Of a DNA stretch of 64,000 bases, positions 56,766 through 64,000 are shown piece by piece. This DNA comes from Clostridium bowmanii (GTDB taxonomy: Bacteria; Bacillota; Clostridia; Clostridiales; Clostridiaceae): positions 21,525-85,524 of the forward strand of contig NZ_JAHLDL010000021.1 in assembly GCF_018861315.1 (NCBI RefSeq), in the 5' to 3' direction. Within the stretch, counting starts at the first letter, position 1. Every line of letters starts with the position of its first letter. Made by a program: the position numbers and the translations under genes. Below the pieces are notes generated by a model that was not told where the DNA came from, ran no database searches, and saw nothing but the letters and a program-made list of their open reading frames with translations.

Positions 56766-58049
56766 ATGAAAAAACAGTTGTTAGTGAATTTGGGTAATTT
56801 GCTATTATCGTTATCAGAAGTATCAGATTTATCAAATCCTCTGATTGCGCAACATCAACATAGAACAGCGTTTATTGCACTTGAAATAGCTAAGAATGCA
56901 AATTTAGAACCAGAAATTACTGAAAACATTTTCACGGCTGCATTATTACATGATATTGGTGCAATAACAGCGGAAGAAAAAATATCTCTTCACAATTTTA
57001 AAAATACAAATGAAAATATTCATACAATAAGAGGAGAATTATTATTAGAACAAATACCATGGTTAAAAAAAATTTCAAAGATAGTAAGAAATCATCATAG
57101 AAATTGGAATGATTGGGAAGAAGGCATAGAAAACCCGATAATTCTATCTTCTCAAATCATCCTGTTATCTGATTATGTGGAGAGATTAATAGATAGAAAT
57201 AAATATATTTTACACCAAAGTAATGACATAGTCGAAACGATAAAAAAATTGTCGGATACAGTTCTCAATAAAAATATTGTATCTTGGTTTGTTGACTTAT
57301 CTAAAAGAGAGGATTTTTGGTTAGATTTAACTTCTTCACGACTGTATTCGTTGTTATTGGATAATGGACCATTTGAAAACATACAAATAGGATTGATGGA
57401 TATATCATTAATATCGAACCTATATCGAGATCTTATAGATTTTAAATCGAGATTTACGGCTACCCATACATCAGGTGTATCAGAATGTGCAGTAAAGTTA
57501 TCTGAATTATTTGGCCTGGCTGAGTTAGATATAAAGTCAATTAAGATAGCAGGAAATTTTCATGATATAGGGAAATTAACAATACCAAACAGTATTCTTG
57601 AGAAGCCCGGAAAATTAACTGCTGATGAGTACTCAATTATAAGATGCCATACATATTATACATTCAGAACGTTAGACTCAATTGGTGGATTACAACGAAT
57701 AGCTGAGTGGGCAGCCTATCATCATGAAAAATTAGATGGAAGCGGTTATCCATTCCATTTTACAAAAGAGGAAATTGGAACGGGATCTAGAATAATGACC
57801 GTTGCTGATATATTTACTGCACTATCTGAGGATAGACCTTATAGAAAAGGAATGGATAAGAATGATATTTATAAGGTTATAAAAAAACAAACAGATGAAA
57901 AATTATTGGATAAACGTATTGTTGAACTATTATTCGACAATTATGAAGGTATAAGTAAACAAGTAAAAGTAAAACAATCTATATCATTAAATTTTTATGA
58001 AAATCGGTTTTTAGCAATAGTTGATGAGAATAAATGCAAATATTTCTAA
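56766..58049 (+). CDS. HD and HD-GYP domain phosphohydrolase (c-di-GMP phosphodiesterase-like)
   Basis: HD-GYP proteins hydrolyse cyclic di-GMP. I start at ATG 56766-56768 (AAAGGAGATGG upstream), giving 427 residues. There are two HD-like domains: an N-terminal one with LLHDIGA (about 75) and a C-terminal HD-GYP one with FHDIGKLTIP, then YHHEKLDGSGYPF (HHExxDGxGYP, the signature) and VADIFTALSEDRPYR. All catalytic residues of the second domain are present. It stands alone, flanked by non-coding DNA. Its link to motility through c-di-GMP is plausible. Confidence 0.9.
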   Translation: MKKQLLVNLGNLLLSLSEVSDLSNPLIAQHQHRTAFIALEIAKNANLEPEITENIFTAALLHDIGAITAEEKISLHNFKNTNENIHTIRGELLLEQIPWLKKISKIVRNHHRNWNDWEEGIENPIILSSQIILLSDYVERLIDRNKYILHQSNDIVETIKKLSDTVLNKNIVSWFVDLSKREDFWLDLTSSRLYSLLLDNGPFENIQIGLMDISLISNLYRDLIDFKSRFTATHTSGVSECAVKLSELFGLAELDIKSIKIAGNFHDIGKLTIPNSILEKPGKLTADEYSIIRCHTYYTFRTLDSIGGLQRIAEWAAYHHEKLDGSGYPFHFTKEEIGTGSRIMTVADIFTALSEDRPYRKGMDKNDIYKVIKKQTDEKLLDKRIVELLFDNYEGISKQVKVKQSISLNFYENRFLAIVDENKCKYF

Positions 58050-58194
58050 AAATAGTGTGGATACCAGATTTCTAATACTAATCTTATTTTTAAGGTTATT
58101 TGCTTTAAATGTATTAAGCCCCACATCATTAATTATATATGGGGTTACATGTTACGATATATAAGAAAATTACGACTCTTCAACACTTGTTATC

Positions 58195-58640
58195 CATTCC
58201 ATTCATTAACTAACGAATTAAATAGTTCGCACTGTTCAATCTGCAAATTATGCCCTGCTCTATCCGATACAGCAAAAGTTGCTCTTGGAAAATTCTCTAA
58301 TATGTTCCAAGCATCCTTATATCCTACACAATCGTCTTGTTTTCCTAATAATATAAGAGAAGGTTTATTAATTTTTTCATTTATCTTATCGACATCAAAT
58401 GAGAATTCATATCCACTTTTTATAACATATGTAAAAGTTAATCATTCGCTATTTCAACACCAGACATTACTTCATTTTGGTATCTTTCATAGATTTTTTT
58501 ACTTTGAACCACAAACCCAGAATTAAAGTCTTCTGCACTTTCTGATTTTCCATGCCTGGCAAGTCTATATTATAGGCTCCATAAATCCTACTGTAGTTTC
58601 TCATGCTTCATTGTGTAGGCGCTATACATATAAATTTTAT
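58195..58640 (-). pseudogene. Alpha/beta hydrolase remnant with frameshift
   Basis: The minus strand encodes the C-terminal half of an alpha/beta hydrolase: KPSLILLGKQDDCVGY (the acid residue region), then RATFAVSDRAGHNLQIEQ (catalytic His) and LVNEWNG and stop at 58195. Upstream, a frameshift and stop codons break the frame (VEIAND then stop), and the nucleophile elbow is missing. A decayed gene. Confidence 0.75.
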
Positions 58641-58873
58641 ATTTTTTCTAATAAGACAATATTAAAAGTATAACCTTTTGGTACATTTAAATTTAAATTT
58701 CTTAATAAAACAAACCCATTTTTATATGTTGTTATAAGATTTTCTGCTTTAATTAAAATCTTGTACCTTCTTATTTCATTATTCATATTGTACATATATT
58801 AGATTAAGAAGAAATAAAGATTAAATTCAAATAACATGATCTCAAAATTTTGTTCATGTCATTAATCCTCGTT

Positions 58874-59449
58874 CTATAATGATTTAAGCCTTAATATTGT
58901 AGCTATTTTCTTTTCAACTATTTCATATAGATGCTCAACTTTACTTCTTAATTTCAAATTATAAATGTAGCTTGTTGCAAAAACAATTATATATGCTCCT
59001 ACAATATCAAGAGGATAGTGGTGTCCAACATACACTCTTGAAAAACTTACAATTATTGATAGCATTGTCATTATTATTCCAAGTATTCTATTGTATTTTC
59101 CTAAACCTAAAGCTATACTCATTGTTCCCGTAGCATGGTTACTTGGAAAGGATGAAGCTGTATCGTGAGGCAATAATAAATTCACCTTATTATTAACAAA
59201 AGGTCTGTCTACATAAAATATACTTCTAGTGATTAAATTTATAATTAAATTTATAGCTGTTATAACAACAGTACTAAAAGCAATTTTTCTATATTCATAT
59301 TTTTTTTGTTTAATTCCTAAAATATATACTATTACAATAACTGCCATGAATATATAAGGTACATATTGGGAAAAGAAAATCATTGTCTTATCTAAAATTA
59401 TGTTTTTATTTGCTAAATTATTTATTATTCTAAAAAATTCCATATTCAT
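58874..59449 (-). CDS. PAP2-family phosphatase, first copy
   Basis: The 191-residue membrane protein has the PAP2 motifs: FYVDRPFV (motif 1, modified), FPSNHATGTMS (motif 2, catalytic His), and FSRVYVGHHYPLDIVGAY (motif 3). Hydrophobic segments are at about 25-45, 52-72, 130-160. Typical substrates are undecaprenyl or phosphatidic phosphates. GGGATAG is weak before the ATG. It is the first of a cluster of PAP2 genes and relics. Confidence 0.9.
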   Translation of the reverse strand: MNMEFFRIINNLANKNIILDKTMIFFSQYVPYIFMAVIVIVYILGIKQKKYEYRKIAFSTVVITAINLIINLITRSIFYVDRPFVNNKVNLLLPHDTASSFPSNHATGTMSIALGLGKYNRILGIIMTMLSIIVSFSRVYVGHHYPLDIVGAYIIVFATSYIYNLKLRSKVEHLYEIVEKKIATILRLKSL

Positions 59450-59512
59450 TTTTAACTATCCCTTCTATAATATATTTCAATAAAAAATAGTAACCTTTGT
59501 CACATATCCTTT

Positions 59513-59600
59513 CTATAAAATTATAAAGATTATTTTAGATGATAATATTGCAATTATAGCTCCTGCTATAACCTCTGTCTGGATAATGAACAGATTTCAT
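59513..59600 (-). pseudogene. PAP2 C-terminal relic
   Basis: The frame EVIAGAIIAILSSKIIFIIL ends at a TAG at 59513 and matches the end of the next gene, DVIAGFIIGVLCSKVIFIIL. A frame break and KSVHYPDR precede it. A remnant of a duplicated PAP2 gene. Confidence 0.7.
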
Positions 59601-59697
59601 TACAATTACATTATAGATATTCAAGATTAAATTCACATTAAAAAGCTCTTAGATTTGTCTTAAAAAATTCCTCTATATTTTAAAACTTAATTAAGTA

Positions 59698-60237
59698 TCA
59701 CCAAAACGAATGTAAAATAATAAAGATTACTTTCGAACATAATACCCCAATTATAAATCCTGCTATAACATCTGTTGGGTAATGTACATATAAATATAAT
59801 CTTGATAAGGCTATCAGAAATGCTATTGACATAAATACAAATTTATATTGTGCAAAATACATAGACAGCATTTCCGCAACTGCAAAGGATGATAAAGTGT
59901 GTCCTGAAGGAAAGGAATAAGATATTGGTTTTAAACTTTGTGGACTAATGTTATCTTGTGTATTGCAAGGTCTAACTCGTCTTATTATATGTTTTACTAT
60001 TCCTTCCCCAACAATTGTACTTATAATCAATGTTAGAATTACTGAATTCCCAATTACTCTATATGGTTTATTCAAAATTAAAGCAATAGCTATTATAATC
60101 CAAATAAAACCCAAATTTCCTGCAAATGTAGCTATGGGCATTATAATATCTAAATATTTATTGTGACCATACTTTTTAATAATAAATAGAATATAATTAT
60201 CAAACTTATTTATTGTTTTTCCAATATTATGATACAC
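59698..60237 (-). CDS. PAP2-family phosphatase, second copy
   Basis: The 179-residue membrane protein has VKHIIRRVRPCN (motif 1), YSFPSGHTLSSFA (motif 2, catalytic His) and LSRLYLYVHYPTDVIAGFIIG (motif 3). All three motifs are complete. About 250 bp from the first copy, with a PAP2 relic between them; the paralogues are not closely alike at the N terminus. Undecaprenyl-pyrophosphate phosphatase is one possible role. Confidence 0.9.
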   Translation of the reverse strand: MYHNIGKTINKFDNYILFIIKKYGHNKYLDIIMPIATFAGNLGFIWIIIAIALILNKPYRVIGNSVILTLIISTIVGEGIVKHIIRRVRPCNTQDNISPQSLKPISYSFPSGHTLSSFAVAEMLSMYFAQYKFVFMSIAFLIALSRLYLYVHYPTDVIAGFIIGVLCSKVIFIILHSFW

Positions 60238-60304
60238 CCTAATACCCCTTTCATCCTTTTCTCTATATGCCTACTTTATTAAATGAGTAAATTATTATTC
60301 CACT

Positions 60305-60428
60305 TCATAAAGACGCTAAAAATACGCCTAATAAAACATCAGTTGGATAATTAACATATAAATATAATCTTGAAAAGCCTATTAAAGCTGCTAGACTTAA
60401 AAACCCAAGTACATAGTGTTTGAAATAT
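60305..60428 (-). pseudogene. PAP2 C-terminal relic with His-to-Asn change
   Basis: The frame ALIGFSRLYLYVNYPTDVLL followed by GVFLASL and a stop matches motif 3 of the previous gene but reads VNYPTD in place of VHYPTD. No upstream part is present. A second relic of the same family. Confidence 0.75.
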
Positions 60429-60606
60429 TTTTATAATACTGCTGCCATTGTACCTTTTATATACTTTCCAATATTTATATTATATATTTGTAATATGAAT
60501 AACAGATTAAGATAGTCTTAGGTTTAGTTTAAAGATTAGATGATTTTATAAAAAAGCACCTATAAAGCAGACAATTCTTAGATCTAGATGTTAAATATAA
60601 CAATTA

Positions 60607-60753
60607 TTTTGTGCAATAGTTTATGCGTTAGTTGACGGTGCATTTATTTTTGTGGATGACAATAGATCCGTATTATATGGAGAAGCATATTGGATTAAGG
60701 ACGGGAATGTTACGAAGGTATGTGAGACTTATAAGAGTATACAGATTTCATAG
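60607..60753 (+). pseudogene. Unidentified coding fragment
   Basis: A frame of about 49 codons without a start (GAFIFVDDNRSVLYGEAY, then WIKDGNVTKVCETYKS) ends at TAG 60751. It looks like real protein sequence but I do not recognise it. Confidence 0.3.
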
Positions 60754-60766
60754 ATTGCAACATTAT

Positions 60767-61360
60767 TTAATGAGCCAAAACAGTTAAATGTTGGAGAGCG
60801 ACATTCAGACCAAAGCTATAGGCTGCAATTGCCATGGGCTTTCCAAGCAAAATAATTGTCGTAAATCTTCCAAACGACATATTTGTTGTACCTGCCAGGT
60901 AGCATAAAAAATCATCAGGTGCAACCGGCATAAAAATTGCAAGGGTAAATAATTTTGAAAATTTCTTGTTATCAGCCCATTTCATATATTTTTCTTTTAG
61001 CTTTGGACTAAACAGTGATTCAATAATGGGTGTACCGTAATGTTTTGCCAATAAAAAGGCTGCAATTGAACCGAGGCATATACCAATATAGTTATAAAGA
61101 AAACCAGTCAACGGACCAAAAATTAATACTCCACCAAGCAGCCCAATTCCACCTGGTAAAATAGGGAATACAACTTGTATTCCCTGGAACAAAATAAAGA
61201 TTATAGGAGCCCATATACCAAATATGTTAAGAAAAGCTTCCAATTCTAATTGTGAAGAAAATAGATTTGTCTTGAGGCCATAAATAACAAAGATCAAGGA
61301 TACAACTGTGACAACAGCCATGATTATATTCGTTGCTTTGCGTATTACTAAATTTTTCAT
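60767..61360 (-). CDS. TVP38/TMEM64 (VTT domain) membrane protein
   Basis: The 197-residue protein has a signal-anchor helix and the VTT/SNARE-associated core: FQGIQVVFPILPGGIGLLGG, FGPLTGFLYNYIGICLGSIA, and FLAIFMPVAPDD-like residues (LAIFMPVAPDDFLCYLAG). It overlaps the glycosyltransferase fragment upstream by four bases (ATGA), which suggests that the two were cotranscribed when the glycosyltransferase was whole. Function of VTT proteins is probably in lipid scrambling. Confidence 0.88.
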   Translation of the reverse strand: MKNLVIRKATNIIMAVVTVVSLIFVIYGLKTNLFSSQLELEAFLNIFGIWAPIIFILFQGIQVVFPILPGGIGLLGGVLIFGPLTGFLYNYIGICLGSIAAFLLAKHYGTPIIESLFSPKLKEKYMKWADNKKFSKLFTLAIFMPVAPDDFLCYLAGTTNMSFGRFTTIILLGKPMAIAAYSFGLNVALQHLTVLAH

Positions 61361-61875
61361 CGTTTAACCACCTCCGTATAATCCAACACAGACAAAGTTT
61401 TAATCCTGTAATTTTTTTTATAAGCACTGATTGTGTCCTGATATATATGTTCGATTTTTTTTGCAAACATATCAGACGAAAAGTCTTTGTAAGCACTTTC
61501 TATTGCGTTTTTCCTCAGATCATCATTATCTCTACTGATTGTAAAGTACAATTCATCATTAAACTGCTCAAAGGTTTCATATTGCCAACCATTCACACCA
61601 TTCTTTACTACATTTTCAAGACACGGATCTTTTCGACAGATTGTAGGAACACCATTTGCTAACGCCTCAATATAGGTTAGTCCTTGTGTTTCACTGTTTG
61701 ATGCGCTTACAAACACATCTCCTATCTGGTAATATGCTCCAATGTCGTATGGAGAAATCACACCTGTAAAAATTACCCGATCCGCAATATCAAGCTCTTT
61801 TGCATATTGCTCTAAAGATTTGCGATCCGGTCCATCACCAACGATCAGCAAAGTAAGGTTCTTTCTGTTTAGTTG
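61357..61875 (-). pseudogene. GT4 glycosyltransferase C-terminal fragment
   Basis: Only the C-terminal Rossmann domain is present: LLIVGDGPDRKSLEQYA, FTGVISPYDIGAYYQIGDVFV, and SNSETQGLTYIEALANGVPT (the E-x7-E motif). The acceptor-binding N-terminal half is missing and the frame runs upstream into a response-regulator fragment at about 61870. An ATG-less start makes translation doubtful. Confidence 0.8.
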
Positions 61876-62163
61876 TGATCTGACTTATTACTTATGGATT
61901 TATTTCTTTCATACACCCTTATCCTTGCTAATAGTTCCTCTATTGCAAATGGTTTCGTAAGATAATCATTTGCACCTACATCTAGTCCTAAAACACTGTA
62001 CGATATATCACTTTTTGCAGTAAGCATAATAATAGGTACTCTAGATGATTGTCGTATTCTTCTACAAACTTCTATTCCATTAAGCCCTGGTATCATAATA
62101 TCAATGAGTATTAAATCATACTCATTATTCTCTGCTATATTAAGACCTTCTCGTCCATCATAT
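61869..62163 (-). pseudogene. Response regulator receiver fragment
   Basis: The frame GREGLNIAENNEYDLILIDI (phosphoacceptor Asp at the end), MLTAKSDISYSVLGLDVGANDYLTKPF (in pieces) is the second half of an OmpR-type receiver domain. It lacks the first strand with the acidic pair and the DNA-binding domain, and is cut off by the glycosyltransferase fragment on one side and the DedA gene end on the other. Confidence 0.8.
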
Positions 62164-62886
62164 TTATTCTACAAAACCAATTATAACAACGGAAAGAACC
62201 AAAATAGATACTGTCATACCTATAGGTCTATTACTTACATTAACAATTGAATTAAATGTATTTGCTATTTTTCTATAAATTTCTTTACTAACTTCATTTA
62301 AATAAAACTTATATTTGATTAGAATGTGAATTGCTATTGCTATTAGAAAAATAGCTACCCCGCCTCTTACCAAAAAAGCTGTTACTAATCCATGATATTT
62401 ATCCCAATTTGCTCCAAATAAAGACCCTAATGAAATAAAGGTACTTGTCCATATGATAGCTCCTACATAAGAATATAATGCAAATTTTTTATAGGAAATC
62501 TTGGTTATTCCTGAAAAATATTCTGTAATATGCCTAACACCAGGAATAAAATATGTTACAACTAACAATCTATTGCCATATTTTTCAAACCATACAGATA
62601 CTTTATCTAAGTTCTTTTTATCCATATGAACATAGTGACCATACTTTTCAATGAATGTTGTGCCTAAAATCCCACCAATGAAATAGGATAAGGTAACCCC
62701 TATAATGGCTCCAATTAAGGCCACAAAAATGCTTAAAATCCAGTTCATTTTACCTTGATTAACAAGAACCCCACAGTAAGTCAGTATGGCCTCTCCTGGC
62801 AAAGGTAAGGCTATAAGCTCTAATATTAAAGATATAGGTAAAACAATATTCCCATAGTTATTTAATAATCCAATTATATGTTGCAT
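62164..62886 (-). CDS. DedA-family membrane protein
   Basis: The 240-residue protein has the DedA/SNARE-associated core: LPLPGEAILTYCGVLV, FFIGGILGTTF, KYGNRLLVVTYFIPGVRHITEYFSGIT and YVGAIIWTSTFISLGSLFG. Four to five transmembrane segments. DedA proteins take part in membrane homeostasis and undecaprenyl phosphate or lipid recycling. The ATG follows a weak GGAG. The PAP2, VTT and DedA genes together point to an envelope lipid region. Confidence 0.92.
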   Translation of the reverse strand: MQHIIGLLNNYGNIVLPISLILELIALPLPGEAILTYCGVLVNQGKMNWILSIFVALIGAIIGVTLSYFIGGILGTTFIEKYGHYVHMDKKNLDKVSVWFEKYGNRLLVVTYFIPGVRHITEYFSGITKISYKKFALYSYVGAIIWTSTFISLGSLFGANWDKYHGLVTAFLVRGGVAIFLIAIAIHILIKYKFYLNEVSKEIYRKIANTFNSIVNVSNRPIGMTVSILVLSVVIIGFVE

Positions 62887-62997
62887 AATTTTTCAACTCC
62901 AATTTTAAATTTGACTTAGCACTTTTTATTTAACTATTTCTTATTATCTATTAGAAATATTAAATCTAGATTAAGATCAGATTATTTTTAGAATAAT

Positions 62998-63033
62998 AAA
63001 AAAATGCTTGGTAACTATTCCAAGCATTTTTTT
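62998..63033. terminator. Bidirectional terminator
   Basis: AAAAATGCTTGG (63000-63011) pairs perfectly with CCAAGCATTTTT (63020-63031) and T/A runs on both sides. Confidence 0.88.
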
Positions 63034-63044
63034 GCATTCATTTA

Positions 63045-63161
63045 TTAAATTTTGAATCTACTTACTTTTTCAATCATTTCTTGATAGGATGAATCAACAA
63101 CCTCCGCTGACTGTGGAATTTTATGTATAGACTCACTTATTTCTTGCGAAGTTGTCGACAC
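63045..63161 (-). pseudogene. Chemoreceptor C-terminal tail relic
   Basis: A minus-strand frame encodes VSTTSQEISESIHKIPQSAE and ends EMIEKVSRFKI, typical of the last part of a methyl-accepting chemotaxis protein. The sensor and HAMP parts are absent; it directly abuts the stop codon of the next gene. Confidence 0.7.
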
Positions 63162-64000
63162 TTAATAACCATTACTAATTGAACTATTATATTGTGTTAC
63201 AAGGGCAGTTATTATGGCTGAACTAGCTATAAATAATAATCCCGTTTGCGGTGCAATCATTGTAAAATCAACTAATCCATGACCAATTATTACAGCTTGA
63301 ATACTTGCTAGCATTGGAACTAATCTACACTTTTGTTTATGAAGCATCTTTAAGTTCCGGAATAAATTAATTTTCATATAAGCATATATGAAAAGCCCAA
63401 CAGTGCCAAGTGACGTCATAACAGTAATCCATATATTATGACCATGGTATAAGGTTGCATAATAGTAGCCTTTCATAAAATATGCTCCATGGTCGGTAAT
63501 TCCCATAAGTCCCCAGCCTGTAATAGGTCTAAGTTTTATCATTTTTAAACATCCATTCCATATTCCAAAACGACTTGTAAATGAACCATCAAAATTATGG
63601 CCAATTACATTTTCTAAAATTTGTGAGGGCATAAATGTAACTACAGCTGTAATTATAAAAATTGTTATAAAAGGCCACATATCTTTTTTATTACCTTTAA
63701 CAAGATAAAAAATAAAAAGTCCAAATAACAGTCCCATAAAAGCACCACGCGATCCCGTCAAATACAATGCAATCACGAAAAAAAATGTTGCTATTTGATA
63801 AAATAATTTTGTGGTTTTATATGTAGTGCTACAGAAATAAAGCCCTAAAAGAATCATTATGGCAAACCAGTTACCCGCTACATTAGGGTTTCCAAAGGTA
63901 CTATATATTCTGTCATTAAATACCGGCTGAGACGTAATTTTAAGAAATTTAGCCCAAATATTATAATTAAAATACACATATATAGCTTTCTCAATAATTC
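63162..64000 (-). CDS. O-antigen ligase/polymerase-like membrane protein (5' part beyond window)
   Basis: The frame is open to the window edge, with 279 residues visible. It has many hydrophobic segments, the O-antigen ligase family signature TGSRGAFMGLLFGLFIFYL, the ligase loop RFGIWNGCLKMIKLRPITGWGL (in parts), and the late GHNIWITVMTSLG. Its start lies outside the window; an internal GTG at 63975-63977 is not likely the real one. It would act in surface polysaccharide assembly. Confidence 0.82.
   Translation of the reverse strand, partial: IIEKAIYVYFNYNIWAKFLKITSQPVFNDRIYSTFGNPNVAGNWFAIMILLGLYFCSTTYKTTKLFYQIATFFFVIALYLTGSRGAFMGLLFGLFIFYLVKGNKKDMWPFITIFIITAVVTFMPSQILENVIGHNFDGSFTSRFGIWNGCLKMIKLRPITGWGLMGITDHGAYFMKGYYYATLYHGHNIWITVMTSLGTVGLFIYAYMKINLFRNLKMLHKQKCRLVPMLASIQAVIIGHGLVDFTMIAPQTGLLFIASSAIITALVTQYNSSISNGY

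Noticed and set aside
58149..58526. A plus-strand gene of about 125 residues
   Set aside because: It is the shadow of the alpha/beta hydrolase remnant on the minus strand, which shows recognisable motifs.

Overview
The window is AT-rich DNA from a spore-forming, motile anaerobe, most likely a Clostridium (sensu stricto). The reasons are two alpha/beta-type SASP genes, a pyruvate:ferredoxin oxidoreductase, a chemotaxis gene set, clostridial codon use and strong AGGAGG-type ribosome binding sites. Species cannot be called from the sequence alone.

Left host segment (1-14.3 kb): the end of a chemotaxis/motility operon on the minus strand (FapA-like DUF342 protein, cheW, cheD, partial cheB), a class IV aminotransferase, a HAD-IB phosphatase, a DUF1292 protein with a Cys/His-rich head, pyruvate:ferredoxin oxidoreductase, a flavodoxin, a beta-CASP metallo-beta-lactamase protein, MurG, and two SASPs on the plus strand. 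A 204-bp foldback repeat (14337-14540) ends on the stop codon of a broken recJ-like gene.

Central segment (16.05-46.79 kb): a mobile element of about 30.73 kb splits that recJ-like DHH exonuclease gene inside its catalytic DYDVDG motif. The 3' part is at 14539-16056 and the 5' part at 46782-47042. Joining them at GATGCA/GATGTA restores a 590-residue frame. The ends carry a 10-bp inverted repeat, and the GATGTA core is the one I recall for Tn554-family transposons. Near the right end lie three large tyrosine recombinases and a TnpC-like coiled-coil protein. In the same transcription unit is a second, full-length recJ-like gene. The element therefore seems to carry a replacement for the gene it destroys, and in that copy the core position reads GATGTT. 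Other cargo is a divergent regulator pair with matching 19-bp operators, a type I restriction-modification locus with a KAP NTPase, a small membrane protein and a YgjP-like peptidase, a TIR/deoxyribosyltransferase-like protein, an operon behind a leader-peptide attenuator, several unknown small genes, and decayed recombinase and helicase genes. Inside the element an AraC-GyrI regulator gene is itself split by a 1,110-bp mini-element with a 9-bp target duplication that carries only a GNAT acetyltransferase. Insertions are thus nested two deep.

Right host segment (46.8-64 kb): an M16 peptidase, a GtrA-like membrane protein, topoisomerase IV-like parE-parC, the tRNA 2-selenouridine synthase mnmH, a small membrane protein, and an HD/HD-GYP protein. 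It ends in a decayed zone of PAP2 phosphatases with PAP2 relics, an alpha/beta hydrolase pseudogene, a VTT protein joined to glycosyltransferase and response-regulator fragments, a DedA protein, a chemoreceptor tail, and a partial O-antigen ligase-like gene. No tRNA, rRNA or CRISPR array was seen.
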